Shown here: positions 1 through 7,705 of the stretch, piece by piece
How the letters are laid out: each line of letters starts with the position of its first letter
Numbering within the stretch: the first letter of the stretch is position 1
NCBI RefSeq assembly: GCF_029167375.1
Contig: NZ_JARFTP010000038.1
Coordinates: forward strand, 1 to 37,729
Length of the DNA: 37,729 bases
Direction of reading: 5' to 3'
Source of the DNA: Tsukamurella sp. 8F
Lineage (GTDB): Bacteria > Actinomycetota > Actinomycetes > Mycobacteriales > Mycobacteriaceae
The notes under the pieces: model-generated
Database searches by the model: none
The model's input: the letters and a program-made list of their open reading frames with translations, nothing else
What the model was told of the DNA's origin: nothing
Made by a program: the position numbers and the translations under genes

Positions 1-11
1 CCGCACCAAGA

Positions 12-40
12 CGCCCCCGCCGAGCGGCGGGGCCTTCTTC
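12..40. terminator. Bidirectional hairpin terminator
   Basis: A 7-bp GC stem (15-21 with 26-32) closes a 4-base GAGC loop. AAGA lies on its left and TCTT on its right, so either strand reads a hairpin followed by a short T-containing tail. It lies just beyond the stop codon of the minus-strand MFS fusion gene and probably ends that operon. The gene on the other side is outside the window. Confidence 0.55.
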
Positions 41-49
41 GTGGTCGGT

Positions 50-2791
50 CTACTGCGCCGGGTGCGCGGCGGACCCGAGCGAGATGTCGGCGACGTTCTC
101 CCGACCGCCGGCGACCTTCACCTGCACGGCGGCGGGCTCGTACATGCTCGCCACGAGCGCGAACCTGCCGTCAGTGAGGCCCTCGAGACGGTAGAAGCCT
201 TCGGCGTCGGTGACGACGGAGGCGACGAGTGTCCGGTCCGGCCCCAATGCCGAGACGGTCGCGCCCACGAGCGGGCTGCCGTCGGCAGCGCGGACATGGC
301 CCTGTACCCCGCCGATCGCGGCGAGCACGATCTCGACCCGCTCGGTGTCGCCACCGGCCACGGCGACGAGCTGGCTCGACGGCTGGTAGCCGGGCGCAGT
401 AGCGGTCACTGCGACGGTGCCGGCCTGGACGCCGGCCAGGCGGAACGTCCCATCGGGGCCGGCCTCGGCGCGTGCCACGACGGCGCCGGTCTGGTCTGTG
501 ACCATGACCAGGGCCGGGACCCCGCCCTTATCGTCTCGAACGACGCCGACGAGCGCGGTGCCCCCGACGAGCTCGAAGTCGCGGTCTACGGTGCGTCCCT
601 CGGCGACGCGGGCCGTGAACGCCTGCGGTGCGAAACCCGGCGCCGTTGCGATCGCGGTGTACACCCCGGCCGCGAGGCCGGCGACTCCGTAGCGGCCATC
701 CGCATCGGTCTCGCCGCGGCCGACCTGGTTGCCCGTGGCATCGGTGATCGTCACCTGCGCACCAGCGATCGGCTTGCCTGCCGACCCGCTGATCACACCG
801 GCCACTGAGGGCCGCACGCCGACTGGGAGCCCAACGGGCCGCGCAGGATCCATCGCCGGGGCCGCAGGCGCGGCCGCGGCGGACTCAGCAGGAGCCGATG
901 CCTGCGCGGCGGCCGCGGTGCCGGCGACAGCCGTGGCGGTGCCCACGGCGGCCGTAGCGGCGACCGCCGGTGCAGCAGCGCCGGGCTCGCCCGAGTCACG
1001 CTCCACCAGCGCCGACGGAGACCCACCGGAGTCGCCCGCGACCGCGAATATCTCCTCGCCGACCGACTCGACCGCCGCCGGACGCTTGGTCGAACCCGTG
1101 AACAGTGAGGCGATGGCGCCGATGGCGCAGCAGATCAGCGCGAACGTGAACGCCGCGGTGAGGCCGTCCGAGAACGGATCTGAGATCAGGTGCGGGAAGA
1201 AATCGAGGCCGAACAGGTGGTCCTGGCTGGCCTGCGACAAGTTGGAGACGTGACCCGACAGCAGCTCCTGCACCGGGTTGTAGCCCAGGAAGGCGGCGAA
1301 CAGCACGCCGACGGTCGGCAGATTGGCAACGTTGTTCGCCGCCTCCTGCGAGACGCCGTTGGCGGTAAGGCCGTTGAACATCGCGCTGGGCAGATGCGAA
1401 CTCAGACCCGCGATCATCAGTGAGAAGAAGAGACCGATGGACAGCACCATGGCCGCGTTCTGGAAGGTCGTCATCATGCCCGCGCCGGAACCACGCGCGT
1501 TGGCCGGGAGACTGTTCATCACCTCGGCCCGGTTGGGCGACGCGAACATACCCATCGAGATGCCGTTGACCAGCAGGATCGCGGCGAACGCCCAGTAGTT
1601 GAAGTCGACAGGCAGCGCGATCAGCAGTCCGAACGTCACCGCGGTCAGGCCGAGGCCACTGACGGTGAACCACTTGGCACCGATCTTGTCGCTGAGTGCG
1701 CCCGACACGGGTGCACTCAACAGGAAGCCGATCGTCATCGGGACCATGTAGATGCCGGCCCACAGCGGCGTACGCGAGTAGTCGTAGCCGTGCTGCGGAA
1801 GCCAGATGCCCTGCAGCCAGATGATGAGAATGAACTGCAGGCCGCCGCGGCCGATCGACGCCATCAGATTGGCGAGGTTGCCGAACGCGAAGGAGCGGTC
1901 GCGGAAGAGCTTCAGGTTGAACAGCGGGTTGGCGACCTTGAGCTCGATGCCCACGAACACCACGAGCACCACGAGCCCGCCGATGATCGCCGTGAGCACC
2001 CAGGGGTTGGTCCAGCCCATGTTGGAGTCACCGTACGGCTGGATGCCGTACGTGATGCCGACCAGGATCGCGATGAGCCCGACGGCGAACGTGATGTTGC
2101 CCCACCAGTCCATCTTCGCCTTGATGCGCGTACCCGTGTCGTGCAACATCAGGTACGCCCAGATCGTGCCGATCAGGCCGAACGGCACGGAGACGAGGAA
2201 CACCAGGTGCCAGTGCCACGGCGCGAGCACGCCGCCGATGAGCAGGCCTAGGAACGAGCCGGCGATCGCGGCCACACCGTTGATGCCCATCGCCAGGCCG
2301 CGCTGGTTCGAGGGGAACGCGTCGGTGAGGATCGCCGAGCTGTTCGCCATCAGGAACGCACCGCCGATGCCCTGGATCACGCGCCAGAAGATCATCCAGA
2401 GGGCAGCGCCACCACCGTCGAACCACGTGACCGCCAGGAAGATCGACGAGATCGTGAACACCGCGAAACCCATGTTGTACATGCGGGCACGACCGAACAT
2501 GTCGCCCAGACGGCCGAAACTGACCACCAGCACTGCGGTGACGACGAGGAAGCCCATCATCATCCACAGGAGATAGCTGGTGTTCCCCGACTCGAGCGGG
2601 TTGAGATGGATGCCCTTGAAGATGTCGGGCAGCGCGATCAGGACTATGGAACTGTTGATCGTCGCGATCAGCATGCCCAGGGTGGTGTTGGACAGCGCGA
2701 TCCACTTGTAGTGCGGACCGAGCTCCTCCATGGTGTAGATGTGGCCCTTGCCGCGCCTGCGCGACGGCGCGGCCACTGTCTGCTCAGACAC
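50..2791 (-). CDS. DHA2-family MFS efflux pump fused to three C-terminal carboxypeptidase-regulatory-like modules
   Basis: A 913-residue membrane protein. Residues about 25-560 carry 14 hydrophobic segments with MFS motifs (GRLGDMFGR after TM2, WRVIQGIGGAF in TM4), typical of EmrB/QacA-type proton-drug antiporters. A roughly 75-residue loop separates TM13 and TM14. An Ala/Val/Pro-rich linker (about 590-660) leads to three repeats of about 80 residues with the pattern G-x-V-x-G-x-P-(I/L)-x-G-A-x-V then D-G-x-(Y/F)-x-(L/V)-x-G-L, diagnostic of the transthyretin-like CarboxypepD_reg fold. With 14 helices the tail should be cytoplasmic, which is odd because such modules usually act outside the cell. 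The start is GTG at 2791, with AAGGAG five bases upstream. It is the last gene of the MarR operon. The substrate is unknown; a drug or lipid-like compound is a guess. Confidence 0.88.
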   Translation of the reverse strand: MSEQTVAAPSRRRGKGHIYTMEELGPHYKWIALSNTTLGMLIATINSSIVLIALPDIFKGIHLNPLESGNTSYLLWMMMGFLVVTAVLVVSFGRLGDMFGRARMYNMGFAVFTISSIFLAVTWFDGGGAALWMIFWRVIQGIGGAFLMANSSAILTDAFPSNQRGLAMGINGVAAIAGSFLGLLIGGVLAPWHWHLVFLVSVPFGLIGTIWAYLMLHDTGTRIKAKMDWWGNITFAVGLIAILVGITYGIQPYGDSNMGWTNPWVLTAIIGGLVVLVVFVGIELKVANPLFNLKLFRDRSFAFGNLANLMASIGRGGLQFILIIWLQGIWLPQHGYDYSRTPLWAGIYMVPMTIGFLLSAPVSGALSDKIGAKWFTVSGLGLTAVTFGLLIALPVDFNYWAFAAILLVNGISMGMFASPNRAEVMNSLPANARGSGAGMMTTFQNAAMVLSIGLFFSLMIAGLSSHLPSAMFNGLTANGVSQEAANNVANLPTVGVLFAAFLGYNPVQELLSGHVSNLSQASQDHLFGLDFFPHLISDPFSDGLTAAFTFALICCAIGAIASLFTGSTKRPAAVESVGEEIFAVAGDSGGSPSALVERDSGEPGAAAPAVAATAAVGTATAVAGTAAAAQASAPAESAAAAPAAPAMDPARPVGLPVGVRPSVAGVISGSAGKPIAGAQVTITDATGNQVGRGETDADGRYGVAGLAAGVYTAIATAPGFAPQAFTARVAEGRTVDRDFELVGGTALVGVVRDDKGGVPALVMVTDQTGAVVARAEAGPDGTFRLAGVQAGTVAVTATAPGYQPSSQLVAVAGGDTERVEIVLAAIGGVQGHVRAADGSPLVGATVSALGPDRTLVASVVTDAEGFYRLEGLTDGRFALVASMYEPAAVQVKVAGGRENVADISLGSAAHPAQ

Positions 2792-2842
2792 TGTCGCTCC
2801 TTGTAGTGACTAGCTGGGAAAAGTGTTGACTATTCCGGTTTC

Positions 2843-3664
2843 TCACGTGTCGGCGACACTGTCGGCACGAACGGCCTGTACCTCGAGGTCCAGGCGGGCG
2901 GTGCTCCCGATCTGCGCAACACCGGTCAGCAGCTTCTCGTCGAAGCTGATCCCGAAATCGCCGCGGCGCAGCTCGGTGCTGGCACGGAAGCCCAGTCGCG
3001 TTCCGCCCCAAGGGTCCTCGGTCTCGCCGAGGTAGGTCATCCGCAGATCGACCGGGACTGCGCTGCCGCGCAGCTCCAGTGCGCCCTTGACGGTCCACAC
3101 ATCGTCCACGGGGCCGGTCACCACGCCGCTTCGGAACCGCGCGACAGGATGGCGCTCGACGTCGAAGAAGCCGTCCGAGCGCAGATGACCGTCGCGCATC
3201 TGGTTGCCGGTGTCGATGCTGGCGACCTTGATCTCCACATCCACAGCGGACTTCTCGATGGGATCTGCGACAGTGATGGATCCGGAGAACTCGTCGAATC
3301 GGCCCTTCACAGAAGAGATCCCGAGGTGACGCACGCTGATCTCTATCGTCGAATGCTGCGGGTCGATGACCCACTCGCCCGGCGACGGCAGTGGACCCGA
3401 GCCGGAGCGCACCAGGGTGACGCTTCCGAGCCTGGCGGTGCCGGTGGCCGATACCAGGGCGACGCGAGCCTGGGGCTCGAAACCCGGGGACGTGACGACG
3501 GCCGTGTACGTTCCCGGCGCCAGGCCGTCGACCGTGACGGATCCGTCGGTGCCGGACTCGACCCGGGCGACCTGGTCTCCCGTCATGGACATCACGGTGA
3601 CGACGGCGCCGTCGTGCGCGTCGCCCGCGGACGTGACTACGCGCAGCGCGATCCCGGCGCTCAC
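2843..3664 (-). CDS. YceI-family protein with N-terminal carboxypeptidase-regulatory-like module
   Basis: A 273-residue protein. Residues about 3-85 form one transthyretin-like module (VDGLAPGTYTAVV signature). From about residue 93 it is a YceI domain: it opens with W-x-I-D-x-x-H-S-x-I-x-F/I-S-V-R-H-L and continues with VKGRFDEFSG and SDGFFDVERHP. YceI proteins are lipocalin-like barrels that bind polyprenoid or amphiphilic ligands and are often periplasmic, but no signal peptide is visible here. The GTG start overlaps the upstream TGA by four bases (GTGA), so translation is probably coupled. The added module matches those in the two neighbouring proteins, suggesting the three products meet. 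A carrier for the pump's substrate is inference. Confidence 0.85.
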   Translation of the reverse strand: MSAGIALRVVTSAGDAHDGAVVTVMSMTGDQVARVESGTDGSVTVDGLAPGTYTAVVTSPGFEPQARVALVSATGTARLGSVTLVRSGSGPLPSPGEWVIDPQHSTIEISVRHLGISSVKGRFDEFSGSITVADPIEKSAVDVEIKVASIDTGNQMRDGHLRSDGFFDVERHPVARFRSGVVTGPVDDVWTVKGALELRGSAVPVDLRMTYLGETEDPWGGTRLGFRASTELRRGDFGISFDEKLLTGVAQIGSTARLDLEVQAVRADSVADT

Positions 3665-4488
3665 GCGCCGGCTCCAGCACCGAGCACGAACTCGTGCGAC
3701 GCCACACGACCGCCGACGACGTCGACGGTGGCCGCGGCGGGCGTGTACCCGTTAGCGATCACCGTGTAGTCGCCGGGCAGCACGTTCTCGAAGCGGTAGC
3801 GGCCCTGCACGTCCGTGACGGAGCTGCCCACCATCTCGCCGCCGATGTCGAGCAGGACGACCTGGCTGTGCGCGACGATCCCGGAACCGCCCGGAGCAGC
3901 GACATCGCGGACGGTGCCGGCGAGCTCGGCGGCGACGTGCAGCGCGACGGTCAGTTCCGTCGGGCCCGAACCCCCGACTGTCACCGTCTGCGCGACGGGC
4001 TCGCAGCCGGGCGCAGTCACGACCAGCGTGTACTGCCCCCCGGACAGACCGGAGAAGACGAAGGCGCCGTCGGCGCCTGCATCCTGGACCAGGCTGACGT
4101 TGCCGTCCTGGTCCGTCATCGCCGCGGTCGCGCCGGCGAGTGGCCGACCGGATGCGGCATCGACCACGATGCCCTTCACCGCGGGCAGGACCCCCAGCAC
4201 GACCTCGGTCGCGACCGGCGCGGCGCCGACGATGACCGCCACCGCGGTCGGCTCGTAGCCCTCGGCCGACACGACGAGCACGTAGTTGCCGGCGACCGGG
4301 ATGTGCGCGGTGAAACCGCCACCCGCGGTGCCGACGACCCGCGCGGTCTGTCGACCGCTCGGGTCGATGACGGTGACGGTCGGCTCGGCGATGGCCGCCC
4401 CGGAGCCGTCACGCACGAGCCCGTCCACACGGCCGGAGCCGCGGTCCGAGCCGTGACCTGAGCCGCGGTCGATCCCGTTGTTGGTCAT
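3661..4488 (-). CDS. Protein of three tandem carboxypeptidase-regulatory-like modules
   Basis: A 275-residue protein made almost wholly of three beta-sandwich modules of the CarboxypepD_reg/transthyretin-like type (about residues 20-100, 101-180 and 181-270), each with a D-G-x-(F/Y) and a G-x-Y-x-(L/V)-(V/I) strand signature. A short Gly/Ser/Asp-rich leader precedes them. There is no signal peptide, catalytic domain or membrane segment, so a binding or scaffold role is likely. The ATG overlaps the MarR stop as ATGA, with GAGGAG nearby as ribosome binding site. The modules resemble those fused to the YceI protein and the MFS pump downstream. I know no characterised protein of this exact architecture. 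Confidence 0.8.
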   Translation of the reverse strand: MTNNGIDRGSGHGSDRGSGRVDGLVRDGSGAAIAEPTVTVIDPSGRQTARVVGTAGGGFTAHIPVAGNYVLVVSAEGYEPTAVAVIVGAAPVATEVVLGVLPAVKGIVVDAASGRPLAGATAAMTDQDGNVSLVQDAGADGAFVFSGLSGGQYTLVVTAPGCEPVAQTVTVGGSGPTELTVALHVAAELAGTVRDVAAPGGSGIVAHSQVVLLDIGGEMVGSSVTDVQGRYRFENVLPGDYTVIANGYTPAAATVDVVGGRVASHEFVLGAGAGA

Positions 4489-4982
4489 ACCCTCTCCTCG
4501 TTCTCGTTCACGTTGCGCTCGGCGCCGGCCGCCTCCTCGGCCGCGGCGGCCAGCGAGTCCGCGAGCAGGCCGATGGACCGCTCGAGCTCGGTCCGCTGCT
4601 CCTCGTCGAGCCGCTCCAGCGCCGCTGCCATCAGCTGGGACTTCCGCGACGTCGCTCCACAGATGTACGAGCGGCCGTCCTCGGTCGGCACCAGCAGGGA
4701 CGCGCGGCCGTCGTCGGGATCGGCCATCCGGGTGATCAGCCCCTGCCTCTCCAGTGCCGCGACGATGCGCGACATCGTCGGCGCGGCCACGCCCTCACGC
4801 TCGGCGAGGTCCGTCGTGCGCAACGGGCCGTGGTAGACCACGGAGAACAGCGCGGACGCCGAACCCGCCGCGAGCGCACCGTGGCCCGCGTGCACTCGCA
4901 GAGTCCGGATGATCCGGATCAAGTCGTAGTGCACCGCCGTCGCCCCCGTGGGCTCCGGCGCCTCCATGGGAATACTTTGCAT
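4485..4982 (-). CDS. MarR-family transcriptional regulator
   Basis: A 165-residue winged-helix regulator. The centre has the MarR pattern: a helix-turn-helix (TTDLAEREGVAAPTMSRIVAALE) followed by the wing (RMADPDDGRASLLVPTEDG), with long helices at both ends for dimerisation. It heads the four-gene operon, so it most likely represses its own promoter and releases it on binding a ligand that the pump exports. That is the usual MarR logic; the ligand is not known. The ATG at 4982 has AGGG about a dozen bases upstream; the internal Met6 has no ribosome binding site. The stop overlaps the next start (ATGA). Confidence 0.92.
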   Translation of the reverse strand: MQSIPMEAPEPTGATAVHYDLIRIIRTLRVHAGHGALAAGSASALFSVVYHGPLRTTDLAEREGVAAPTMSRIVAALERQGLITRMADPDDGRASLLVPTEDGRSYICGATSRKSQLMAAALERLDEEQRTELERSIGLLADSLAAAAEEAAGAERNVNENEERV

Positions 4983-5023
4983 GCGATAACAATTCCCTTC
5001 GGAGAAACAATGAGTCCTCGGAC

Positions 5024-5052
5024 AGGTTAGTTGCTACATGCTATGTAATCAA
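5024..5052 (-). promoter_or_regulatory. Promoter of the marR operon with embedded palindromic operator
   Basis: On the minus strand, TTGATT (5047-5052) is followed after 17 bases by TAACCT (5024-5029), a good -35/-10 pair. The spacer contains the inverted repeat TACAT-GCT-ATGTA (5035-5047). A dimeric regulator bound there would block RNA polymerase, so it is the obvious MarR operator. That MarR binds it is inference. Confidence 0.6.
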
Positions 5053-5079
5053 TTCGAGGTCCGAGTTACTCCCGACACA

Positions 5080-5101
5080 GCCGCCGGGCCACACCGGCGG
5101 C
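5080..5101 (-). terminator. Hairpin after add
   Basis: A perfect 8-bp stem (GCCGCCGG with CCGGCGGC) with a 6-base loop lies about 30 bases past the add stop codon. It has no T tract, as is common in actinobacteria. It separates add from the marR promoter. Confidence 0.4.
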
Positions 5102-5130
5102 ACCGCCGGGCGGCAGGAGACCCACGACCG

Positions 5131-6246
5131 TCACCCGATCAGAACGGCGAAACCGGGCTTGATGACGTCGTCGATGATCTCCAACCTCTCATCGAAGTGG
5201 ATGAAGGCGGATTTCATGGCGTTGATGGTGAAGCGCTGCAGGTCGGCCCACCCGAACCCGAAGGTCTCGACGAGCCCGAGCATCTCCTTGCTCATGCTGG
5301 TGTCGCCCATGAGCCGGTTGTCGGTGTTGACGGTCACACGGAAGCGCAGGCGAGCGAGCATGTTGAAGGGGTGCTCGTCGAGGGACGCGACGGCGCCGGT
5401 CTGCAGGTTGGAGGACGGACACAGCTCGAGCGGGATGCGGGCGTCGCGGACGCGGGCGGCTATGCGCCCCAGCGCGGCACCGGACAGATCGTCGGAGTCC
5501 GGGTCGACCCCCTCGGGCAGGGTGATGTCGTCGGCGATGCGGACGCCGTGACCGAGGCGGTCCGCACCGCAGAAGGCGATGGCCTCGTGGATGGACGGCA
5601 ATCCGAACGCCTCACCGGCATGAATAGTGAAGGGGGCGGAGGCGTTTCGCATGTACTCGAACGCATCCAGGTGGCGGCTGGGCGGGAATCCGGCCTCGGC
5701 GCCGGCGATGTCGAAACCGACTGCGCCGCGGTCACGCCAGCGCACGGCGAGCTCGGCGATCTCGCGGGAGCGGGCGGCGTGGCGCATGGCGGTCACCAGG
5801 CAGCGCACCACGATCGGCCGGCCGGCGATGCGCGACGCTGACTCACCCGAGGCGAATCCGGCGAGCACCGCCTCCATCACTTCGTCGAGGGTCAGCCCGG
5901 CTTCGAGGTGCTGCTCCGGCGCGAACCGCACCTCGGCGTACACGACGCCGTCGGCGGCGAGGTCGAGCGCGCACTCCTGTGCGACGCGCGCGAGGGCCTC
6001 GGGTGTCTGCATGACACCGACGGTGTGCGTGAACGTCTCGAGATAGCTGACGAGCGATCCCGAGTTCGCGGCGTCCCGGAACCAGGTGGCCAGCGACTCG
6101 ACGTCCGAAGCCGGGAGGTCGGGATAACCGGTCTGCTCGGCGAGATCGAGGACGGTCGCGGGCCGCAGACCTCCGTCGAGGTGGTCGTGCAGGAGGACCT
6201 TCGGTGCCTGACGGATGGATTCGAGATCGAGCGGAGCCGCTGCCAT
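5131..6246 (-). CDS. add: Adenosine deaminase
   Basis: A 371-residue cytosolic enzyme that hydrolyses adenosine and deoxyadenosine to inosine and deoxyinosine in purine salvage. Family motifs are all present: the N-terminal metal site [12 protein letters not shown], the HAGE motif ([10 protein letters not shown]) with the catalytic Glu, the GHG stretch (DRLGHGVRI), CPSSNLQTG, and the late metal and base-contact motif VNTDNRLM. Length is normal. The ATG at 6246 has no Shine-Dalgarno sequence, but a TAGTTT box lies six bases upstream, fitting a leaderless transcript. The add-deoA-cdd cluster beside sdh is the order I recall from mycobacteria, although here two extra genes separate add from deoA. 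Confidence 0.95.
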   Translation of the reverse strand: MAAAPLDLESIRQAPKVLLHDHLDGGLRPATVLDLAEQTGYPDLPASDVESLATWFRDAANSGSLVSYLETFTHTVGVMQTPEALARVAQECALDLAADGVVYAEVRFAPEQHLEAGLTLDEVMEAVLAGFASGESASRIAGRPIVVRCLVTAMRHAARSREIAELAVRWRDRGAVGFDIAGAEAGFPPSRHLDAFEYMRNASAPFTIHAGEAFGLPSIHEAIAFCGADRLGHGVRIADDITLPEGVDPDSDDLSGAALGRIAARVRDARIPLELCPSSNLQTGAVASLDEHPFNMLARLRFRVTVNTDNRLMGDTSMSKEMLGLVETFGFGWADLQRFTINAMKSAFIHFDERLEIIDDVIKPGFAVLIG

Positions 6247-6252
6247 AGCGCG

Positions 6253-6258
6253 AAACTA
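6253..6258 (-). promoter_or_regulatory. -10 box of a leaderless add transcript
   Basis: TAGTTT on the minus strand ends six bases before the add ATG, so transcription would begin at the start codon. No ribosome binding site is present. Confidence 0.4.
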
Positions 6259-6315
6259 CCGCACGTCCGGGGGCGTCGGCCGCGATCACACGCGGCGAGG
6301 GCTACCGTCGGAGGT

Positions 6316-7242
6316 ATGCGCGTGGCGATCCTCGACGACTTCCAGCGGGTGGCACTCGATCACGGCGATTTCACCGGCATCGACACGACGGTCTTCGACG
6401 CTCCCCTCACAGATCCCGCGGCGCAGTTGCAGGAGTTCGATGCAGTGGTCGCCATGCGCGAGCGCACCCCGTTCCCGGCGGGGTTGCTGCAGGCGCTCCC
6501 CCGCCTGCGGCTGCTGGTGTCGACGGGTCGGCGGAATCGCTCCATCGACATCCAGGCGGCGCAGGAGTGTGGAATCACGGTGTGCGGCACCGGCTATCGT
6601 CCGGCGGCCGCGGCCGAGCACACCTGGGCCCTGATCCTCGCTGCGCTGCGGCACGTGCCCGAGGAGCACGCGAACATCCGTGCCGGGCGGTGGCAGAGCA
6701 CCATCGGGTTCGAGCTCGACGGGGCGACACTCGGCCTCGTCGGGCTCGGGAATCTGGGCGCGCGAGTGGCGCGCGTCGGAGGCGCCTTCGGGATGGACGT
6801 CATCGCCTGGTCGACCAGCCTCACCCCCGAGCGGGCCCGGGGCGCCGGGGCCACGGCCGTGACCAAGGAGGAGCTGTTCACCCGCGCCGACGTCGTGAGC
6901 ATCCACCACGTGCTGTCCGAACGCTCGCGCGGCCTCGTGGGCGCAGCGGACATCGCGCGGATGCGGCCGGGCGCCCTACTCGTGAACACCTCGCGCGCAG
7001 GGCTGCTCGACACCGCATCCGCAGCGGAGGCGGCCCGCGACGGCGCGATCCGGCTGGCGCTCGACGTGTTCGATACCGAACCGCTGTCCCCGGGTGATCC
7101 CCTGCGTTCGCTGCCCGGCGTCCTGACGGGGCACGTCGGCTACGTGACCGAACAGCAGTACCGGCTGTTCTACGCCGATGCCGCGGAGGACATCCGCGCG
7201 TTCGCCGCGGGCACGCCCGTTCGCGTTATGAGCCCCCAGTAG
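6316..7242 (+). CDS. D-2-hydroxyacid dehydrogenase family protein
   Basis: A 308-residue NAD(P)-dependent oxidoreductase of the phosphoglycerate dehydrogenase/formate dehydrogenase-like superfamily. The Rossmann fingerprint is LGLVGLGNLGARVA. The catalytic Arg is in LLVNTSRAGLLD, the Glu in DVFDTEPLSPG and the His in GHVGYVTEQQ. The N-terminal substrate domain contains AVVAMRERTPFP. The substrate cannot be read from sequence. The start is ambiguous: GGAGGT touches the ATG at 6316 but suits a GTG at 6322 (seven bases), while TACCGT at 6303-6308 would allow a leaderless message from 6316. It is divergent from add and interrupts the salvage cluster. Confidence 0.88.
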   Translation: MRVAILDDFQRVALDHGDFTGIDTTVFDAPLTDPAAQLQEFDAVVAMRERTPFPAGLLQALPRLRLLVSTGRRNRSIDIQAAQECGITVCGTGYRPAAAAEHTWALILAALRHVPEEHANIRAGRWQSTIGFELDGATLGLVGLGNLGARVARVGGAFGMDVIAWSTSLTPERARGAGATAVTKEELFTRADVVSIHHVLSERSRGLVGAADIARMRPGALLVNTSRAGLLDTASAAEAARDGAIRLALDVFDTEPLSPGDPLRSLPGVLTGHVGYVTEQQYRLFYADAAEDIRAFAAGTPVRVMSPQ

Positions 7243-7276
7243 CCGACCGTGTGTTCATAGAGGTCCGAGGAGAGGA

Positions 7277-7694
7277 ATGGCGATGTCCGACTGGAACAGA
7301 CAGATCATCGACGAGTTCCGTGCGAACGGCGGCACGGTGTCCACCAACGGATTCGGTCGCCGGCTGGTGCTCCTGCACCACACCGGCGCGAAGTCGGGAG
7401 CGGCGCGTGTCTCCCCCCGTCATGGGCCTGCGCGAGGATCCGGATACGTGGCTGATCGCGGCGTCGAAGGCCGGCGCGCCCGACAATCCCGCGTGGTTCC
7501 ACAACCTGCGCGCTCACGCGGACGCCGAGATCGAGACTCCCGACGACGGGACCGTCGAGGTCCGGGCCGAGGTCTTGAGTGGCGCTGCGCGCGATGCGGC
7601 GTGGGAGAAGTTCAAGGCGGAGGCGCCGGGCTTCGGCGAATACGAGGCCCGCACGACCCGCGTCATCCCCGTGGTAGCGCTGCGCCGACGCTGA
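7277..7694 (+). pseudogene. Frameshifted deazaflavin (F420)-dependent nitroreductase-family protein
   Basis: Two reading frames together encode one small oxidoreductase of the F420-dependent Ddn/quinone-reductase type. The first frame gives the N-terminal half (MSDWNRQIIDEFRANGG then LVLLHHTGAKSGAARVSP). The second continues with VMGLREDPDTWLIAASKAGAP, the NPAWFHNL motif, and the end at 7694. The join is a run of six C at 7413-7418; with five, the frame is restored and the product would be 138 residues, normal for the family. AGGAG lies just before the ATG at 7277; ATG 7283 is an alternative. Either the gene is broken, or the C run carries a one-base sequence error. Family assignment is from motifs only. 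Confidence 0.75.
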
Positions 7695-7705
7695 CGCCCC
7701 GCCCG

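Noticed and set aside
41-808. Long plus-strand open frame opposite the C-terminus of the MFS fusion
   Set aside because: It mirrors a clear protein with recognisable modules on the other strand. Its translation is His/Asp/Gly-rich with no known motif, as expected of a shadow in GC-rich DNA.
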